Under the pieces are notes generated by a model. It was not told where the DNA came from, did not search any database, and was given only the letters and a program-made list of their open reading frames with translations. The position numbers and the translations under genes are program-made. A DNA stretch of 64,000 nt from VSJD01 sp041653875 (GTDB lineage: Bacteria > Verrucomicrobiota > Kiritimatiellia > JAAZAB01): positions 1-64,000 of the forward strand of contig JBAZEM010000016.1 of NCBI GenBank assembly GCA_041653875.1, in the 5' to 3' direction. Within the stretch, counting starts at the first letter, position 1; each line of letters opens with the position of its first letter. Shown piece by piece: positions 1 to 7,651 of this stretch.

Positions 1-368
1 TTAACGTCGGATTGGCGCTTACCGCCGGGGGCGGGCCGTTGTACACGGCCACCTTCGACCATGTCAGCCTTACGACGCCCCCCGCCAACAGCCTGCCCAC
101 GGTGAGCCTAAGCAGTCCGCAAACCGGTCTCGCCAACACGGCGCCGGCCAGCGTGACGTTGAACGCGACGGCGGCGGACGCTGACGGAGCCGTGCGGCAA
201 GTGGCATTTTACCAGGATGGCGTCCTATCGGCAACCGATGGGGTGGCGCCATACGGTATCACGCTCAACAATGTGGGCGAGGGCGTACATGTGTACACCG
301 CCTGGGTGACGGACAACCAGGGCGCCACAGTGGCTTCCGCGCCCCTGACGATCCAGGTCGTGCCTTAG
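1..368 (+). CDS. Secreted Ig-like domain protein, C-terminal part (partial)
   Basis: The reading frame is open to the left edge, so the gene begins outside the window; only about 120 C-terminal residues are visible. The first part (VGLALT...LYTATFDHVSL) looks like the last strands of a laminin-G/DUF1349-like beta-sandwich. It is followed by one bacterial Ig-like module of the Big_17 type (PTVSLSSP ... VAFYQDG ... YTAWVTDNQGATVAS) ending at the stop. Such modules occur in extracellular glycosidases and adhesins, so the protein is probably exported. The catalytic or N-terminal part cannot be seen and no function is assigned. Confidence 0.75.
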   Translation, partial: NVGLALTAGGGPLYTATFDHVSLTTPPANSLPTVSLSSPQTGLANTAPASVTLNATAADADGAVRQVAFYQDGVLSATDGVAPYGITLNNVGEGVHVYTAWVTDNQGATVASAPLTIQVVP

Positions 369-467
369 TACCTCAGACACCAGGAACCGCAAAGAATAAC
401 AAGATAACCACGAAACACACGGAACACACGAAATGGATGAAGATCAGATTCTGTTTTTCAATATAAG

Positions 468-760
468 GTAACAACTCAGGTAGTCAGGAGTCAGAATTCA
501 GGATACAGAATAAAATACGTAAGAATCGGAAGAACGCGCCAGACATTCCGCCAAGGCCTTGTGTTTAGCGCCGATTCTCTTCGTATTCGCTGGCCTATAC
601 GGGTTCCTTATTCTGACTACCTGCCCGCAGTGCTACCCCGCCTGCAACGCTGTGCCCTGCCCGCAGTGCTACGCACAGCGTTGCAGGCGGGGTAGCACTG
701 CGGGCAGGGCACAGCGTTGCAGGCGGGCTGACTCCTGAATTCTGACTCCTGAGCAGTTAC
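468..760. mobile_element. MITE-like element with GTAAC termini and 8-bp target duplication (copy 1)
   Basis: The left end reads GTAACAACTCAGG and the right end, inverted, GTAACTGCTCAGG. The element is bounded by the direct repeat AATATAAG at 460-467 and 761-768. GTAA termini with 8-bp target duplications are the known hallmark of the IS66 family, so this may be a non-autonomous IS66-type element. It has no transposase. Its first ~145 bp match 4773-4918 with about one mismatch. The inner ends consist of a degenerate heptad (NNNCTGA). A second, palindromic repeat is nested at 618-728. Confidence 0.8.
618..728. repeat. Long palindromic repeat (CCTGCCCGCAGTGCT family), nested
   Basis: A stretch built from CCTGCCCGCAGTGCTAC and its complement GTAGCACTGCGGGCAGG, alternating with CAGCGTTGCAGGCGGG. 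The arms of about 36 bp can form a very stable hairpin. It sits inside the GTAAC-ended element; TGAC occurs on both sides (614-617, 729-732), a possible 4-bp duplication, although TGAC is frequent in the host element. Single units of the same family occur near 1105, 13617, 15087 (inside a gene) and 45257. Confidence 0.7.
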
Positions 761-830
761 AATATAAGAAAATAGAGTCTGTAATATTATTTTGCTGAAC
801 TTTCGTGTGTTTTGTGTGTTTCGTGGTAAA

Positions 831-1140
831 AAATCTTTGGGTTGCGGGCCTGTCCGCGTTAGACCATGGGATCAGAGGCGTCGTCACCATCTCGACGCCG
901 GTTCGCGTTTGTTTCCCATCCGCCCGGAATTGACCCTCCGCAAAAACCGACACTTGACTCGGACACAGTGCGACCATATTAAGCTTGTTTTTCATGACGG
1001 GTTCTGCTCTATTGGAAAAAAAGAGTGTCAAAGGGCTTGAATAAACGACTTGATGTATTTTAAAAGTCAATAGCATCCCATAGGATGCTCAGGCTGAGGG
1101 CTGCCCGCCTGCATCGCTGAGCGAAGCACTGCGGGCAGGT
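831..1140. other. Gene-free stretch with hairpins
   Basis: No convincing gene. It contains a GGGTTGCGGGC...GCGTTAGAC hairpin unit near 836-864 that recurs near 20415, 34543 and 37017. There is also a short palindrome AGCATCC-CATA-GGATGCT at 1072-1089, and a single CCTGCCCGC-family unit at about 1105-1140. The open frames here have no family resemblance and overlap repeats. Confidence 0.5.
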
Positions 1141-1290
1141 AGACTGTGGTAAAATCACGGGGAAAACGAAAACTTTACTGATGTTTTGCAAACTTCAGTT
1201 CCGGTTTTTTGCCAATGTGTTTTATTGATTCCGACCTACAGCCTACGGCCTAAACGCCTACAGTCTTGGCGTCCCTATGGGACGCCAGTG
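1141..1290. repeat. ~150-bp leader repeat, copy 1
   Basis: This stretch (AGACTGTGGTAAAATCACGG ... GTCCCTATGGGACGCCAGTG) is alike over its whole length to 41842-41989, with scattered substitutions and small gaps. Copy 1 ends about 40 bp before the ankyrin gene start, copy 2 about 30 bp before the CBM48 gene start. It ends in the palindrome GGCGTCCCTATGGGACGCC. It could be a mobile repeat that brings a promoter or a structured 5' leader; the sequence alone does not decide. Confidence 0.65.
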
Positions 1291-1328
1291 TTAAAAGTAT
1301 TGTTTTAAACAAGCATGAGGTGCTGTCT

Positions 1329-1991
1329 ATGAAAAAAAACGCGATTTGGGTTGTCTTGGTCTTGGCTCTGTGTTTGGGCGCAGTGTGGTTCTTCCGTGGT
1401 TCGAAGCAACCGGACAAGGCCAAGCCGGAGGCGTTGGCATCCGGAGAAATCAAAGCCGCGAACGCTAAAGAGGATACCCCTCCCGCAGTCAAGGATCGCG
1501 GCAAGGAAATCCAGGTCCGGAGTCAGGCGGCAAGCCTGCCGGCGCAGAAGCAGGCAAGCCCGGTCGTGAATGCCGCGCCGGCGGCGACGAAAGCGGCGTC
1601 AACGGCGGTTCCGCCCGTTGTTGGTAATCCGGAGGATATGGAAAAGCGGGACGAGTTTGGCGCCACTGCGCTTCATACGGCGGTAGCCGGCGAAGACCGC
1701 GCGGCGGTCAAGAACTTGCTTGCGAACGGCGCCGATGTTAATGCGCGGAATGCCGAGGGCTATACGTCGCTGATGCTCGCCGCCGAAAGGAACAATCTCG
1801 ACCTGGTGAAAGACCTGCTGGCGGCCGGCAGCGATGTCAATGTGCAAAATCTTTATGGCGACACCGCCTTGTTCATGGCGGTCTGGGGCGGCCAGATGGA
1901 GATGGCCGAAGTCTTGATGAAGGCTGGGGCCGATCCCCGGATCAAGAATCACGACGATCAAACGCCGCTCATGTTTATGGAGGGGCCATGA
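1329..1991 (+). CDS. Membrane-anchored ankyrin-repeat protein
   Basis: A 220-residue protein. The start is ATG 1329, preceded by GAGG at 1317-1320; the open frame extends further upstream but only into repeat DNA. Residues 1-25 are a KKN-type signal or membrane anchor (WVVLVLALCLGAVWFF). Residues ~30-100 are an Ala/Pro/Lys-rich linker, and ~105-220 hold about three ankyrin repeats (DEFGATALHTAVAGED, AEGYTSLMLAAERN, YGDTALFMAVWGGQ). This is a protein-binding domain, probably periplasmic. The stop overlaps the start of the following UroD-type gene (ATGA), so the two are probably translationally coupled. The partner and function are unknown. Confidence 0.8.
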   Translation: MKKNAIWVVLVLALCLGAVWFFRGSKQPDKAKPEALASGEIKAANAKEDTPPAVKDRGKEIQVRSQAASLPAQKQASPVVNAAPAATKAASTAVPPVVGNPEDMEKRDEFGATALHTAVAGEDRAAVKNLLANGADVNARNAEGYTSLMLAAERNNLDLVKDLLAAGSDVNVQNLYGDTALFMAVWGGQMEMAEVLMKAGADPRIKNHDDQTPLMFMEGP

Positions 1992-3049
1992 CTTCGAAGG
2001 AACGCGTGCTGACAACTTTTGCCAATCGGGCGGCGGATCGTGTCCCGATCGACTATGCGGCCAATCCCGGTATTCATCAACGGCTGTTGACGCATTTCAA
2101 ACTTCAGGCCGGCGATGACGAGGGTCTGAGGAAGGCGCTTGGCGTGGATTTCAGGGGCGTGAGCGCGCCTTACGTGGGGCCGAAACTGCATCCCGATCTG
2201 CCGGAACGCCAAGTATCGAACTGGGGCATCCGGACACGCTGGATCGAACATGAAAGCGGCGGCTATTGGGATTATTGCGATTTCCCGCTCCAGGATGCCG
2301 ACGAGGAGACCGTCGCCAACTGGCCTATGCCCAATCCCGACGATTTCGACTATTCTAAAATTTTCGCCGAATGCGCGCAGTTCGAGCAATACGCGATCAA
2401 CGGTTCCGGCGGTTATGGCGACATCATCAACGGCAACGGCATGCTGCGGGGTATGGAACAAACGCTGGTGGACCTGATCACGGACGATCCCGCCGGCTTG
2501 CTTCTTGCCGACCGCCGCATGGGCATTCAGATCGAGGTGACGCGGCGCATTCTTGAGGCGGCCAAAGGGAAAGTGGATTTTATCTGGATGGGGGAGGACC
2601 TCGGCTCCCAGAACGCGCCCATTATCGGCATGGAAATCTTCAAGAAACACATCCGTCCGCGTTTTCAAAAATACTGCGATTTGGCGCGGGCTTATAATGT
2701 CTTTGTCATGATGCATACATGCGGGTCGAGCAGTTGGGCCTATGAAGAGTTCATTCGGATGGGGGTTCATGTTGTGGACACGTTGCAGCCGGAAGCCAAA
2801 GACATGTCGCCCGCGTATCTGAAAAAAACGTTTGGCGGCCGGCTGGCGTTTCACGGCTGTATCTCCACGGCCGGCCCGGTGGCCTTCGGGACGGTGGCGG
2901 ACGTGGTAAAATCCTGCCGCGAAACGCTGGAGATCATGATGCCCGGCGGCGGCTACTGTTTCTCGCCCACGCACCACCTGCAGGATAACTCGCCGACCGA
3001 AAACGTGCTGGCCATGTACGAAACGGCCGCTACCTGCGGCCGTTATTGA
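1988..3049 (+). CDS. UroD/MtaA-family protein (corrinoid-type methyltransferase)
   Basis: A 353-residue uroporphyrinogen-decarboxylase-fold protein. The family includes UroD itself and the Zn-dependent MtaA/MtbA methyltransferases that move methyl groups between corrinoid proteins and a cofactor. The MHTCG motif (H243, C245) and a later HGC (HGCIST) fit the Zn-binding methyltransferase branch, and no heme genes lie nearby. The N-terminus MTSKERVLTTFANRAADRVP is typical of the family. It overlaps the ankyrin gene by 4 bp. A methyltransfer role is inferred; substrate unknown. A second member lies at 34697 and a corrinoid protein at 13681. Confidence 0.85.
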   Translation: MTSKERVLTTFANRAADRVPIDYAANPGIHQRLLTHFKLQAGDDEGLRKALGVDFRGVSAPYVGPKLHPDLPERQVSNWGIRTRWIEHESGGYWDYCDFPLQDADEETVANWPMPNPDDFDYSKIFAECAQFEQYAINGSGGYGDIINGNGMLRGMEQTLVDLITDDPAGLLLADRRMGIQIEVTRRILEAAKGKVDFIWMGEDLGSQNAPIIGMEIFKKHIRPRFQKYCDLARAYNVFVMMHTCGSSSWAYEEFIRMGVHVVDTLQPEAKDMSPAYLKKTFGGRLAFHGCISTAGPVAFGTVADVVKSCRETLEIMMPGGGYCFSPTHHLQDNSPTENVLAMYETAATCGRY

Positions 3050-3067
3050 GCCGGACGCAACGCAAGG

Positions 3068-4708
3068 TTAAGCATCGAACAGGGTGCCGGGGTTCAGCAG
3101 GCCGGCGGGATCGAAGATTTGTTTGACGGCGCGCATGGCGGCGATGCCGGCCTCGCCATACATCAGGCGCAGGAGCGGTTTCTTCAATTTGCCGATGCCG
3201 TGTTCGCCGGAAACCGTGCCGCCCCAGGCCAGCGCTTTGCGCGCCAGCTCCAGGTAAAGCGCTTTGCCTTTGGCATACTCCTCCAAACTGCGCGGCAGAA
3301 TATTGACGTGGACATGGTTGTTGCCGATGTGGCCGAAGATGACGTAATCCAGCTCGGCGCTATCCAGCAGTTCCCGGTAGGCGGCCATCATCTTCAAGAG
3401 GGCGTCGTCGGGCACGGCCAAGTCGGCGCCCAGCTTGGTTAATCCGGGAATCTTTTGCGCCCGCTCGCCGATGCGCTGGTTGATCGTTTCCGGCAGGGCG
3501 TGGCGGAAGGCTTTTAGACGTTCGGTTTCCGCGCTGGTCATGGCGGTCCAGGCCGTGTCCGCGGAGCTGCCGCAGGCTTCCAAGAGCGCCAGGAGCGCCT
3601 CGGCCGCCGACTCCAGCTTAGCCGCCGTGGCGGCCAGCTCGAGATACACGGCCGTATGCGCCTTTTCCGGCAGGGCCGGTATGGCGCTTGTCGCTCCTTG
3701 CTTCGCTTTCTGATCCCGCAGGAGGTTTAGCGCATTTGCGTCAAAATATTCCAGCGCCAGGGGCGGCGTTGGCAACGGCGGGGTTCCGGCGGAAACGATT
3801 TCACCGCGCGCGGCGCGCACAAAATTCAGCGCCTCCGGCTCCGAGGGAAAAAATCCGATTACGCCCAGGATCGTTTCCGGGGCCGGGATCAGCTCGATGA
3901 TAAGCTCGGTGATCACCGCCAAAGTCCCTTCCGAGCCGATCAGCAAATCCAGCAGGTCCATACCCGGCCGCGCAAAATAGCCGGCCGCGTTTTTGACCGC
4001 CGGCATGCGATATTCCGGGATTCGCCCCGCGCGCGTCGTGCCATCCGGCAACACCAATCGAAAAGCGCCGTCCGGCGCCGCGGCGCCGGCGCCGCGCGCG
4101 ACATCCAGCGCCAAGCCTCCCATAAGCACGGCGCGCACGCGTTCCACATACCGGCGCGTCGGCCCGTAGAAAAGCGTGCGCGCCCCGGAAGCGTTGCAGG
4201 CCGCCATGCCGCCCAGGGTTGCGGAGCGTTCGGTCGGGTCGGGCGGGAACATCCAGGCGCCTTGGGCGCGCAGTTGCCGCAAGGCCGCTTGCGAGTCGGC
4301 GTCCCAGGTTTCCTCGCCGGGAAACAGCTTTTTTTCAACGGCGGCATGGATGGTTTCCAGCGTGACTCCGGGCTGACAATGCAACAAAAACCGGTTGACG
4401 CCCGGATCGTGGCGCAGGGCCGTCAGGCGGTTCAGCTTGTCCAAGCTCATCAGCCAGCCGCCCTCCGGCACGGCGCCGCCGGCGATCCCCGTGCGGCCGC
4501 CGGAAACCGTGACCGATTTGCCGGCGTCCGCCGCCGCCTTCAGCACGGCGGACACCTCCGCTTCCGAAGAGGGGAAGAACAGGCGATCCGCGCGCCCGCG
4601 CAGACGGGACTCATCCGTCAGGTAACTTGTCCCCGCCTCCGGCGCCAGTTCCGGGGGCAAAGCCGCGGCGGATGAAGAAAAATTGATGGCTGTCAGTTGG
4701 TTGGTCAT
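3068..4708 (-). CDS. FAD-linked oxidase, GlcD / D-2-hydroxyacid dehydrogenase type
   Basis: A 546-residue flavoprotein of the GlcD/D-lactate dehydrogenase group, oxidising a 2-hydroxy acid (glycolate, D-lactate or 2-hydroxyglutarate are possible). The FAD_binding_4 domain is at ~40-270 (VSGGRTGIAGGAVPEGG; DPTERSATLGGMAACNASGA). The FAD-oxidase C domain is at ~290-545 (FGHIGNNHVHVNILP, SGEHGIGKLK, FDPAGLLNPG). I place the start at ATG 4708 (MTNQLTA). A longer frame from 4759 would add 17 residues encoded by AT-rich repeat-like DNA. There is no obvious ribosome site. No iron-sulfur partner (GlcF) is adjacent. It converges with the UroD gene. Confidence 0.85.
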   Translation of the reverse strand: MTNQLTAINFSSSAAALPPELAPEAGTSYLTDESRLRGRADRLFFPSSEAEVSAVLKAAADAGKSVTVSGGRTGIAGGAVPEGGWLMSLDKLNRLTALRHDPGVNRFLLHCQPGVTLETIHAAVEKKLFPGEETWDADSQAALRQLRAQGAWMFPPDPTERSATLGGMAACNASGARTLFYGPTRRYVERVRAVLMGGLALDVARGAGAAAPDGAFRLVLPDGTTRAGRIPEYRMPAVKNAAGYFARPGMDLLDLLIGSEGTLAVITELIIELIPAPETILGVIGFFPSEPEALNFVRAARGEIVSAGTPPLPTPPLALEYFDANALNLLRDQKAKQGATSAIPALPEKAHTAVYLELAATAAKLESAAEALLALLEACGSSADTAWTAMTSAETERLKAFRHALPETINQRIGERAQKIPGLTKLGADLAVPDDALLKMMAAYRELLDSAELDYVIFGHIGNNHVHVNILPRSLEEYAKGKALYLELARKALAWGGTVSGEHGIGKLKKPLLRLMYGEAGIAAMRAVKQIFDPAGLLNPGTLFDA

Positions 4709-4772
4709 TTCAAGAAATGCAAAATTCAAAATGAAAAATGCAGAATCAAAATCCGTCATTCATTGTTCCATA

Positions 4773-4950
4773 GTAACAACTCAGGTAGTCAGGAGTCAGA
4801 ATTCAGGATACAGAATAAAATACGTAAGAATCGGAAGAACGCGACAGACATTCCGCCAAGGCCTTGTGTTTAGCGCCGATTCTCTTCGTATTCGCTGGCC
4901 TATACGGGTTCCTTATTCTGACTCCTGAATTATGACTCCTGAGCAGTTAC
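4773..4950. mobile_element. MITE-like element with GTAAC termini and 8-bp target duplication (copy 2)
   Basis: A 178-bp element with ends GTAACAACTCAGG and (inverted) GTAACTGCTCAGG. It is flanked by the direct repeat GTTCCATA at 4765-4772 and 4951-4958. It is nearly identical to the element at 468-760 but lacks the nested palindrome there, so it shows the uninterrupted form. The different 8-bp duplications at the two sites show independent insertions. Confidence 0.85.
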
Positions 4951-4959
4951 GTTCCATAA

Positions 4960-5032
4960 ACTCTTCCATTCGGCGTTGGACGTTCGGGGTTGAGCGTTGG
5001 GCGTTTGCTTCGATACTCCGTCCGCTCCACGC
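4960..5032. repeat. Degenerate short tandem repeat (GTTGGACGTTCG words)
   Basis: An array of 8-9-bp words (GGCGTTGGACGTTCGGGGTT, GAGCGTTGGGCGTTTGCTTC). The reverse complement of the same wording occurs near 12055-12110 (GCCCAACGCCCAACATCGAA). It lies just past the rlmN stop. No gene is seen. Confidence 0.55.
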
Positions 5033-6091
5033 TTAACGCACAACGTGCCGCCGACGCAGTTGTCCGCAGGCGGCGTCCACGCCGCCGCCTTTGGATATGC
5101 GCAGCGTAACATTCAGCCGTTCGCGCTCAAGTATATTTAAAAACTCGCGGATGACCGGCGCCGGAGGCGCGTGCCCCTCGAATTCCGCCACGGCGCTCAG
5201 CGGAATCAGGTTCACCCGCGCATGGATCGGGCGCAGGATGCGCGCCAACTCGCGGGCCTGTTCGGGCGCATCGTTGACGCCCTGGATCAACGTGTATTCG
5301 AAGGTGATCAGCCGGCCGGTCTGCGCGGCGTATGCGCGGCAGGCTTCCAATAAATCGCTTAACGGGTATTGGCGGTTGACCGGCAGGAGCCGCGAACGCA
5401 GGGCGTCGTCCGGCGCGTGCAGGGAAATCGAAAGCTCCACCTGAAGGCCTTCCTGGGCAAGGCGTTGAATGCCGGGAATAATCCCACAGGTGCTGATGGT
5501 GATTTTACGCGCGCCGAGGCTCAAGCCTTCGGCATCGTTAATGATCCGGATGGCCGCCAGGACCGCGTCGTAATTATCCAGCGGCTCGCCCATGCCCATG
5601 AAGACCAGGTTCGAGGGCGTGGCGCCCAAACTGCGGGCGGCGACTATAACCTGGCCCACGATTTCGCCCGTCTCCAGGTTGCGCCGGAATCCGGCCTTGC
5701 CGCTGGCGCAAAAGGCGCAGGCGAACTTGCATCCCACCTGGCTGGATACACAAACGCAAGTGCGGCCCCGGGCCGGGATCAAAACTTCCTCCACCCAATC
5801 GCCGTCCGGCAGGGCAATCAGCCATTTGGTGGTGGTCCCGATGCCCGCTTCGCTTTGGGAACCGGCGATCGCGGCCGAGGTCAGCGCCAGGCGTTGGGCG
5901 AGCGCCTGCCGCAAGCTGAGCGGCAGATTTTTCATTTCGGACCAGTCGGCCGCGAAACGGTGATAAAGCCAGTCCCAGATTTGCCGGGCGCGGTAGGCCG
6001 GCTGATCCAATTCGCGGCAAACCTCCGCGAGCCGGTCGCGGGTCAATCCGTGGATCAGAGGCAAGAAGGCGGGTAAAGGTGAAGCGGGCAT
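5033..6091 (-). CDS. rlmN: 23S rRNA (adenine-2503-C2)-methyltransferase RlmN
   Basis: A 352-residue radical SAM enzyme that methylates C2 of A2503 in 23S rRNA (and A37 of some tRNAs). The radical SAM Cys motif is GCKFACAFC (C121, C125, C128). The methyl-carrying cysteine expected in the family is C342 in VDAACGQLR. MGMGEPLDNYDAV and SLHAPDD are also typical. Length is normal for RlmN. Start ATG 6091 gives the family N-terminus (LTRDRLAEVCRELDQPAYRARQIWDWLY); no clear ribosome site is seen. It is monocistronic, with repeat DNA on both sides. Confidence 0.96.
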   Translation of the reverse strand: MPASPLPAFLPLIHGLTRDRLAEVCRELDQPAYRARQIWDWLYHRFAADWSEMKNLPLSLRQALAQRLALTSAAIAGSQSEAGIGTTTKWLIALPDGDWVEEVLIPARGRTCVCVSSQVGCKFACAFCASGKAGFRRNLETGEIVGQVIVAARSLGATPSNLVFMGMGEPLDNYDAVLAAIRIINDAEGLSLGARKITISTCGIIPGIQRLAQEGLQVELSISLHAPDDALRSRLLPVNRQYPLSDLLEACRAYAAQTGRLITFEYTLIQGVNDAPEQARELARILRPIHARVNLIPLSAVAEFEGHAPPAPVIREFLNILERERLNVTLRISKGGGVDAACGQLRRRHVVR

Positions 6092-6300
6092 ATATAAAGT
6101 TTACCCCGCACAGGGCGGGGTCGGCTCTACAGGAACAGTTGCGGCGTTAGCCGCCTACAGTCCATGTTAAGGAATTTCAATCCACACGGCGGCAAGCGGT
6201 TCTATCGAACCGCAACTACACCGGCTCGTTGTAGCGCCGTTCGAGAGAACGGCAAAGTCGCGGCCTTTGGCCGCCTAATTTGGAGCAACTTATGGGGCGC
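6092..6300. repeat. Cluster of short palindromes between rlmN and pdxB
   Basis: No gene. Several small hairpins occur in a row: GCGGTTCTATCGAACCGC (~6194), GCCGTTCGAGAGAACGGC (~6236) and GCGGCCTTTGGCCGC (~6260). The same family recurs at 37648-37754 (GCGGTTCGACAGAACCGC, GCCGTTCTCACGAACGGC) and partly near 33175. They resemble REP-type palindromes. Confidence 0.55.
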
Positions 6301-6355
6301 TAATGTGTTTTATTCTGGATTCTGGATTCTGAATTCTGACTCCTGACTACCTGAG

Positions 6356-6471
6356 AACGTGTGAAAAAATCAATCCGGACGCCGTGTGAGGGCACACGGC
6401 CTACAATTTCCCCATATTTTTGATGGTTGTTGTAGGCCCGGCGCCCTCACCGGGCGATTTTTTCACACGTT
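6356..6471. mobile_element. 116-bp MITE-like element with 16-bp inverted ends and CTGAG duplication
   Basis: The ends AACGTGTGAAAAAATC and GATTTTTTCACACGTT are perfect inverted repeats. The element is bounded by CTGAG at 6351-6355 and 6472-6476. Taking it out with one CTGAG restores the continuous sequence (minus strand) GTAACAACTCAG-GTAGTCAGG seen at 468 and 4773, so it inserted into an existing GTAAC-type element. The interior has two hairpins (CCGTGTGAGGGCACACGG; CCCGGCGCCCTCACCGGG). Its left half supplies the last codons and stop of pdxB. Confidence 0.85.
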
Positions 6472-7642
6472 CTGAGTTGTTACAGATCGTAAAGCCCAGG
6501 TTGCGGATTTTCGTTTCCAGACGGGGATAGCCTGGGGAAAGCATGACGTGCGTGAACCGGAATTCCCGGCGGATGGGATAATTCTTGCGGAGTTGTTCGA
6601 AATGCTCGCCGCGCGTCTTGGGGTCCATGGTGGCGCCCGCGCGCAGGCGCCGGTCATCGGCCTCGATATCGTAAACCGGCCGCGCGATCCGCCACAGGGC
6701 CGCTTCCTCGCTTAAGTCCGCGGGATCCAGACGGATTTCCGGAACCAGCGGCGGCGGCAACAGGTCGTTTGGCAACCGGCCTTCCGGTGTCCAGGTCGGC
6801 GCAATTCCCAGGAAGCGGCAGACGGCATGATAGATCATGACAGTGCCCATGACCTTGCCCTCGAAGGAATGTCCGGCGATATGCGGCGTGGCGATATCCG
6901 CCTTCGCCAGCACGTCGGTCCGGAACGCGGGCTCGTCTTCCCATGTATCCAGCACGGCATAGGCCGCCTTGCCGGCCGCATGCGCTTCTAAAAAGGCGTC
7001 CGAATCCATGGCGGCGCCGCGCGCCGCGTTGAGCCATACGACGCCGGGCTTCACCTGTTCGAAGAACCTCCGATCGGCCAGATGCCAGGTGGGGTAAGGC
7101 CCGGTTTTGGTCAGGGGCACGTGCAAAGTCAGGATGTCGGCTTCGGCCAAAACCTGTTCGAGCGGCAGGAAGTCCGGGTTGTTTTCGGCCTCACGCCGGG
7201 GCGGGTCGTTCTGCAGGACGCGCAGACCCAGGGCCTGCGCCTTTTGCACAACACGCCGGCCCACGTTGCCGACGCCGATGACGCCGATCGTTTTGCCTGA
7301 GAGCGTAAAGCCGTGGCGCCGGCCCAGACACAACAGGGCGGTGGCCACGTATTCCGAGACGCTGTTGGCGTTACAGCCGGGCGCCGCGCGCCAGGCGATG
7401 CCGGCCTGGTCGAGGTAAGCCAGGTCCAGGTGGTCGGTCCCGATCGTCGCCGTGCCGACAAATTTAACGCGACTGCCCTCCAGCAGGGCGCGATTCGCGC
7501 GCAGGGTGGAGCGGATCACGAGCACGTCCGCGTCCCGCACGCGCGCGGCGGTGATTTCCTTGGGCGCCAGGATCGTCAGATCGCCCAGCGGCCGGAAAGC
7601 CTCCTCGGCATAAGGAATATTGGTGGAACAAATTATTTTCAT
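6401..7642 (-). CDS. pdxB: 4-phosphoerythronate dehydrogenase PdxB
   Basis: A 413-residue NAD-dependent 2-hydroxyacid dehydrogenase. PdxB oxidises 4-phospho-D-erythronate in the DXP-dependent pyridoxal phosphate pathway. The N-terminus MKIICSTNIPYAEEAF is PdxB-like. A Rossmann motif GVIGVGNVG lies near residue 120, and the catalytic residues are in NAARG, WEDEP and TPHIAGHS. The last ~25 residues after LGFTIC are encoded by inserted repeats (a GTAAC-type end, then the 116-bp element at 6356-6471), which also provide the stop. The native C-terminus has thus been replaced, though the catalytic core is intact. PdxB against general SerA-type dehydrogenase is judged from the N-terminus and length. 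Confidence 0.85.
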   Translation of the reverse strand: MKIICSTNIPYAEEAFRPLGDLTILAPKEITAARVRDADVLVIRSTLRANRALLEGSRVKFVGTATIGTDHLDLAYLDQAGIAWRAAPGCNANSVSEYVATALLCLGRRHGFTLSGKTIGVIGVGNVGRRVVQKAQALGLRVLQNDPPRREAENNPDFLPLEQVLAEADILTLHVPLTKTGPYPTWHLADRRFFEQVKPGVVWLNAARGAAMDSDAFLEAHAAGKAAYAVLDTWEDEPAFRTDVLAKADIATPHIAGHSFEGKVMGTVMIYHAVCRFLGIAPTWTPEGRLPNDLLPPPLVPEIRLDPADLSEEAALWRIARPVYDIEADDRRLRAGATMDPKTRGEHFEQLRKNYPIRREFRFTHVMLSPGYPRLETKIRNLGFTICNNSERVKKSPGEGAGPTTTIKNMGKL

Positions 7643-7651
7643 GCGAGGCGG

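Larger units (their letters stand above)
407..830. repeat. Inverted-end element (CCACGAAACACACG ends) interrupted by a GTAAC-ended element
   Basis: The left end (about 408-436) carries CCACGAAACACACGGAACAC and the right end (about 800-828) carries the inverted counterpart (TTTCGTGTGTTTTGTGTGTT). Removing the element at 468-760 and one copy of its duplication leaves about 125 bp between these ends. This gives a plausible older inverted-repeat element that was split by a later insertion. No coding sequence is seen. Confidence 0.6.

Noticed and set aside
669..1076. Small frames in the first gap
   Set aside because: They overlap the palindromic and heptad repeats and show no protein family.
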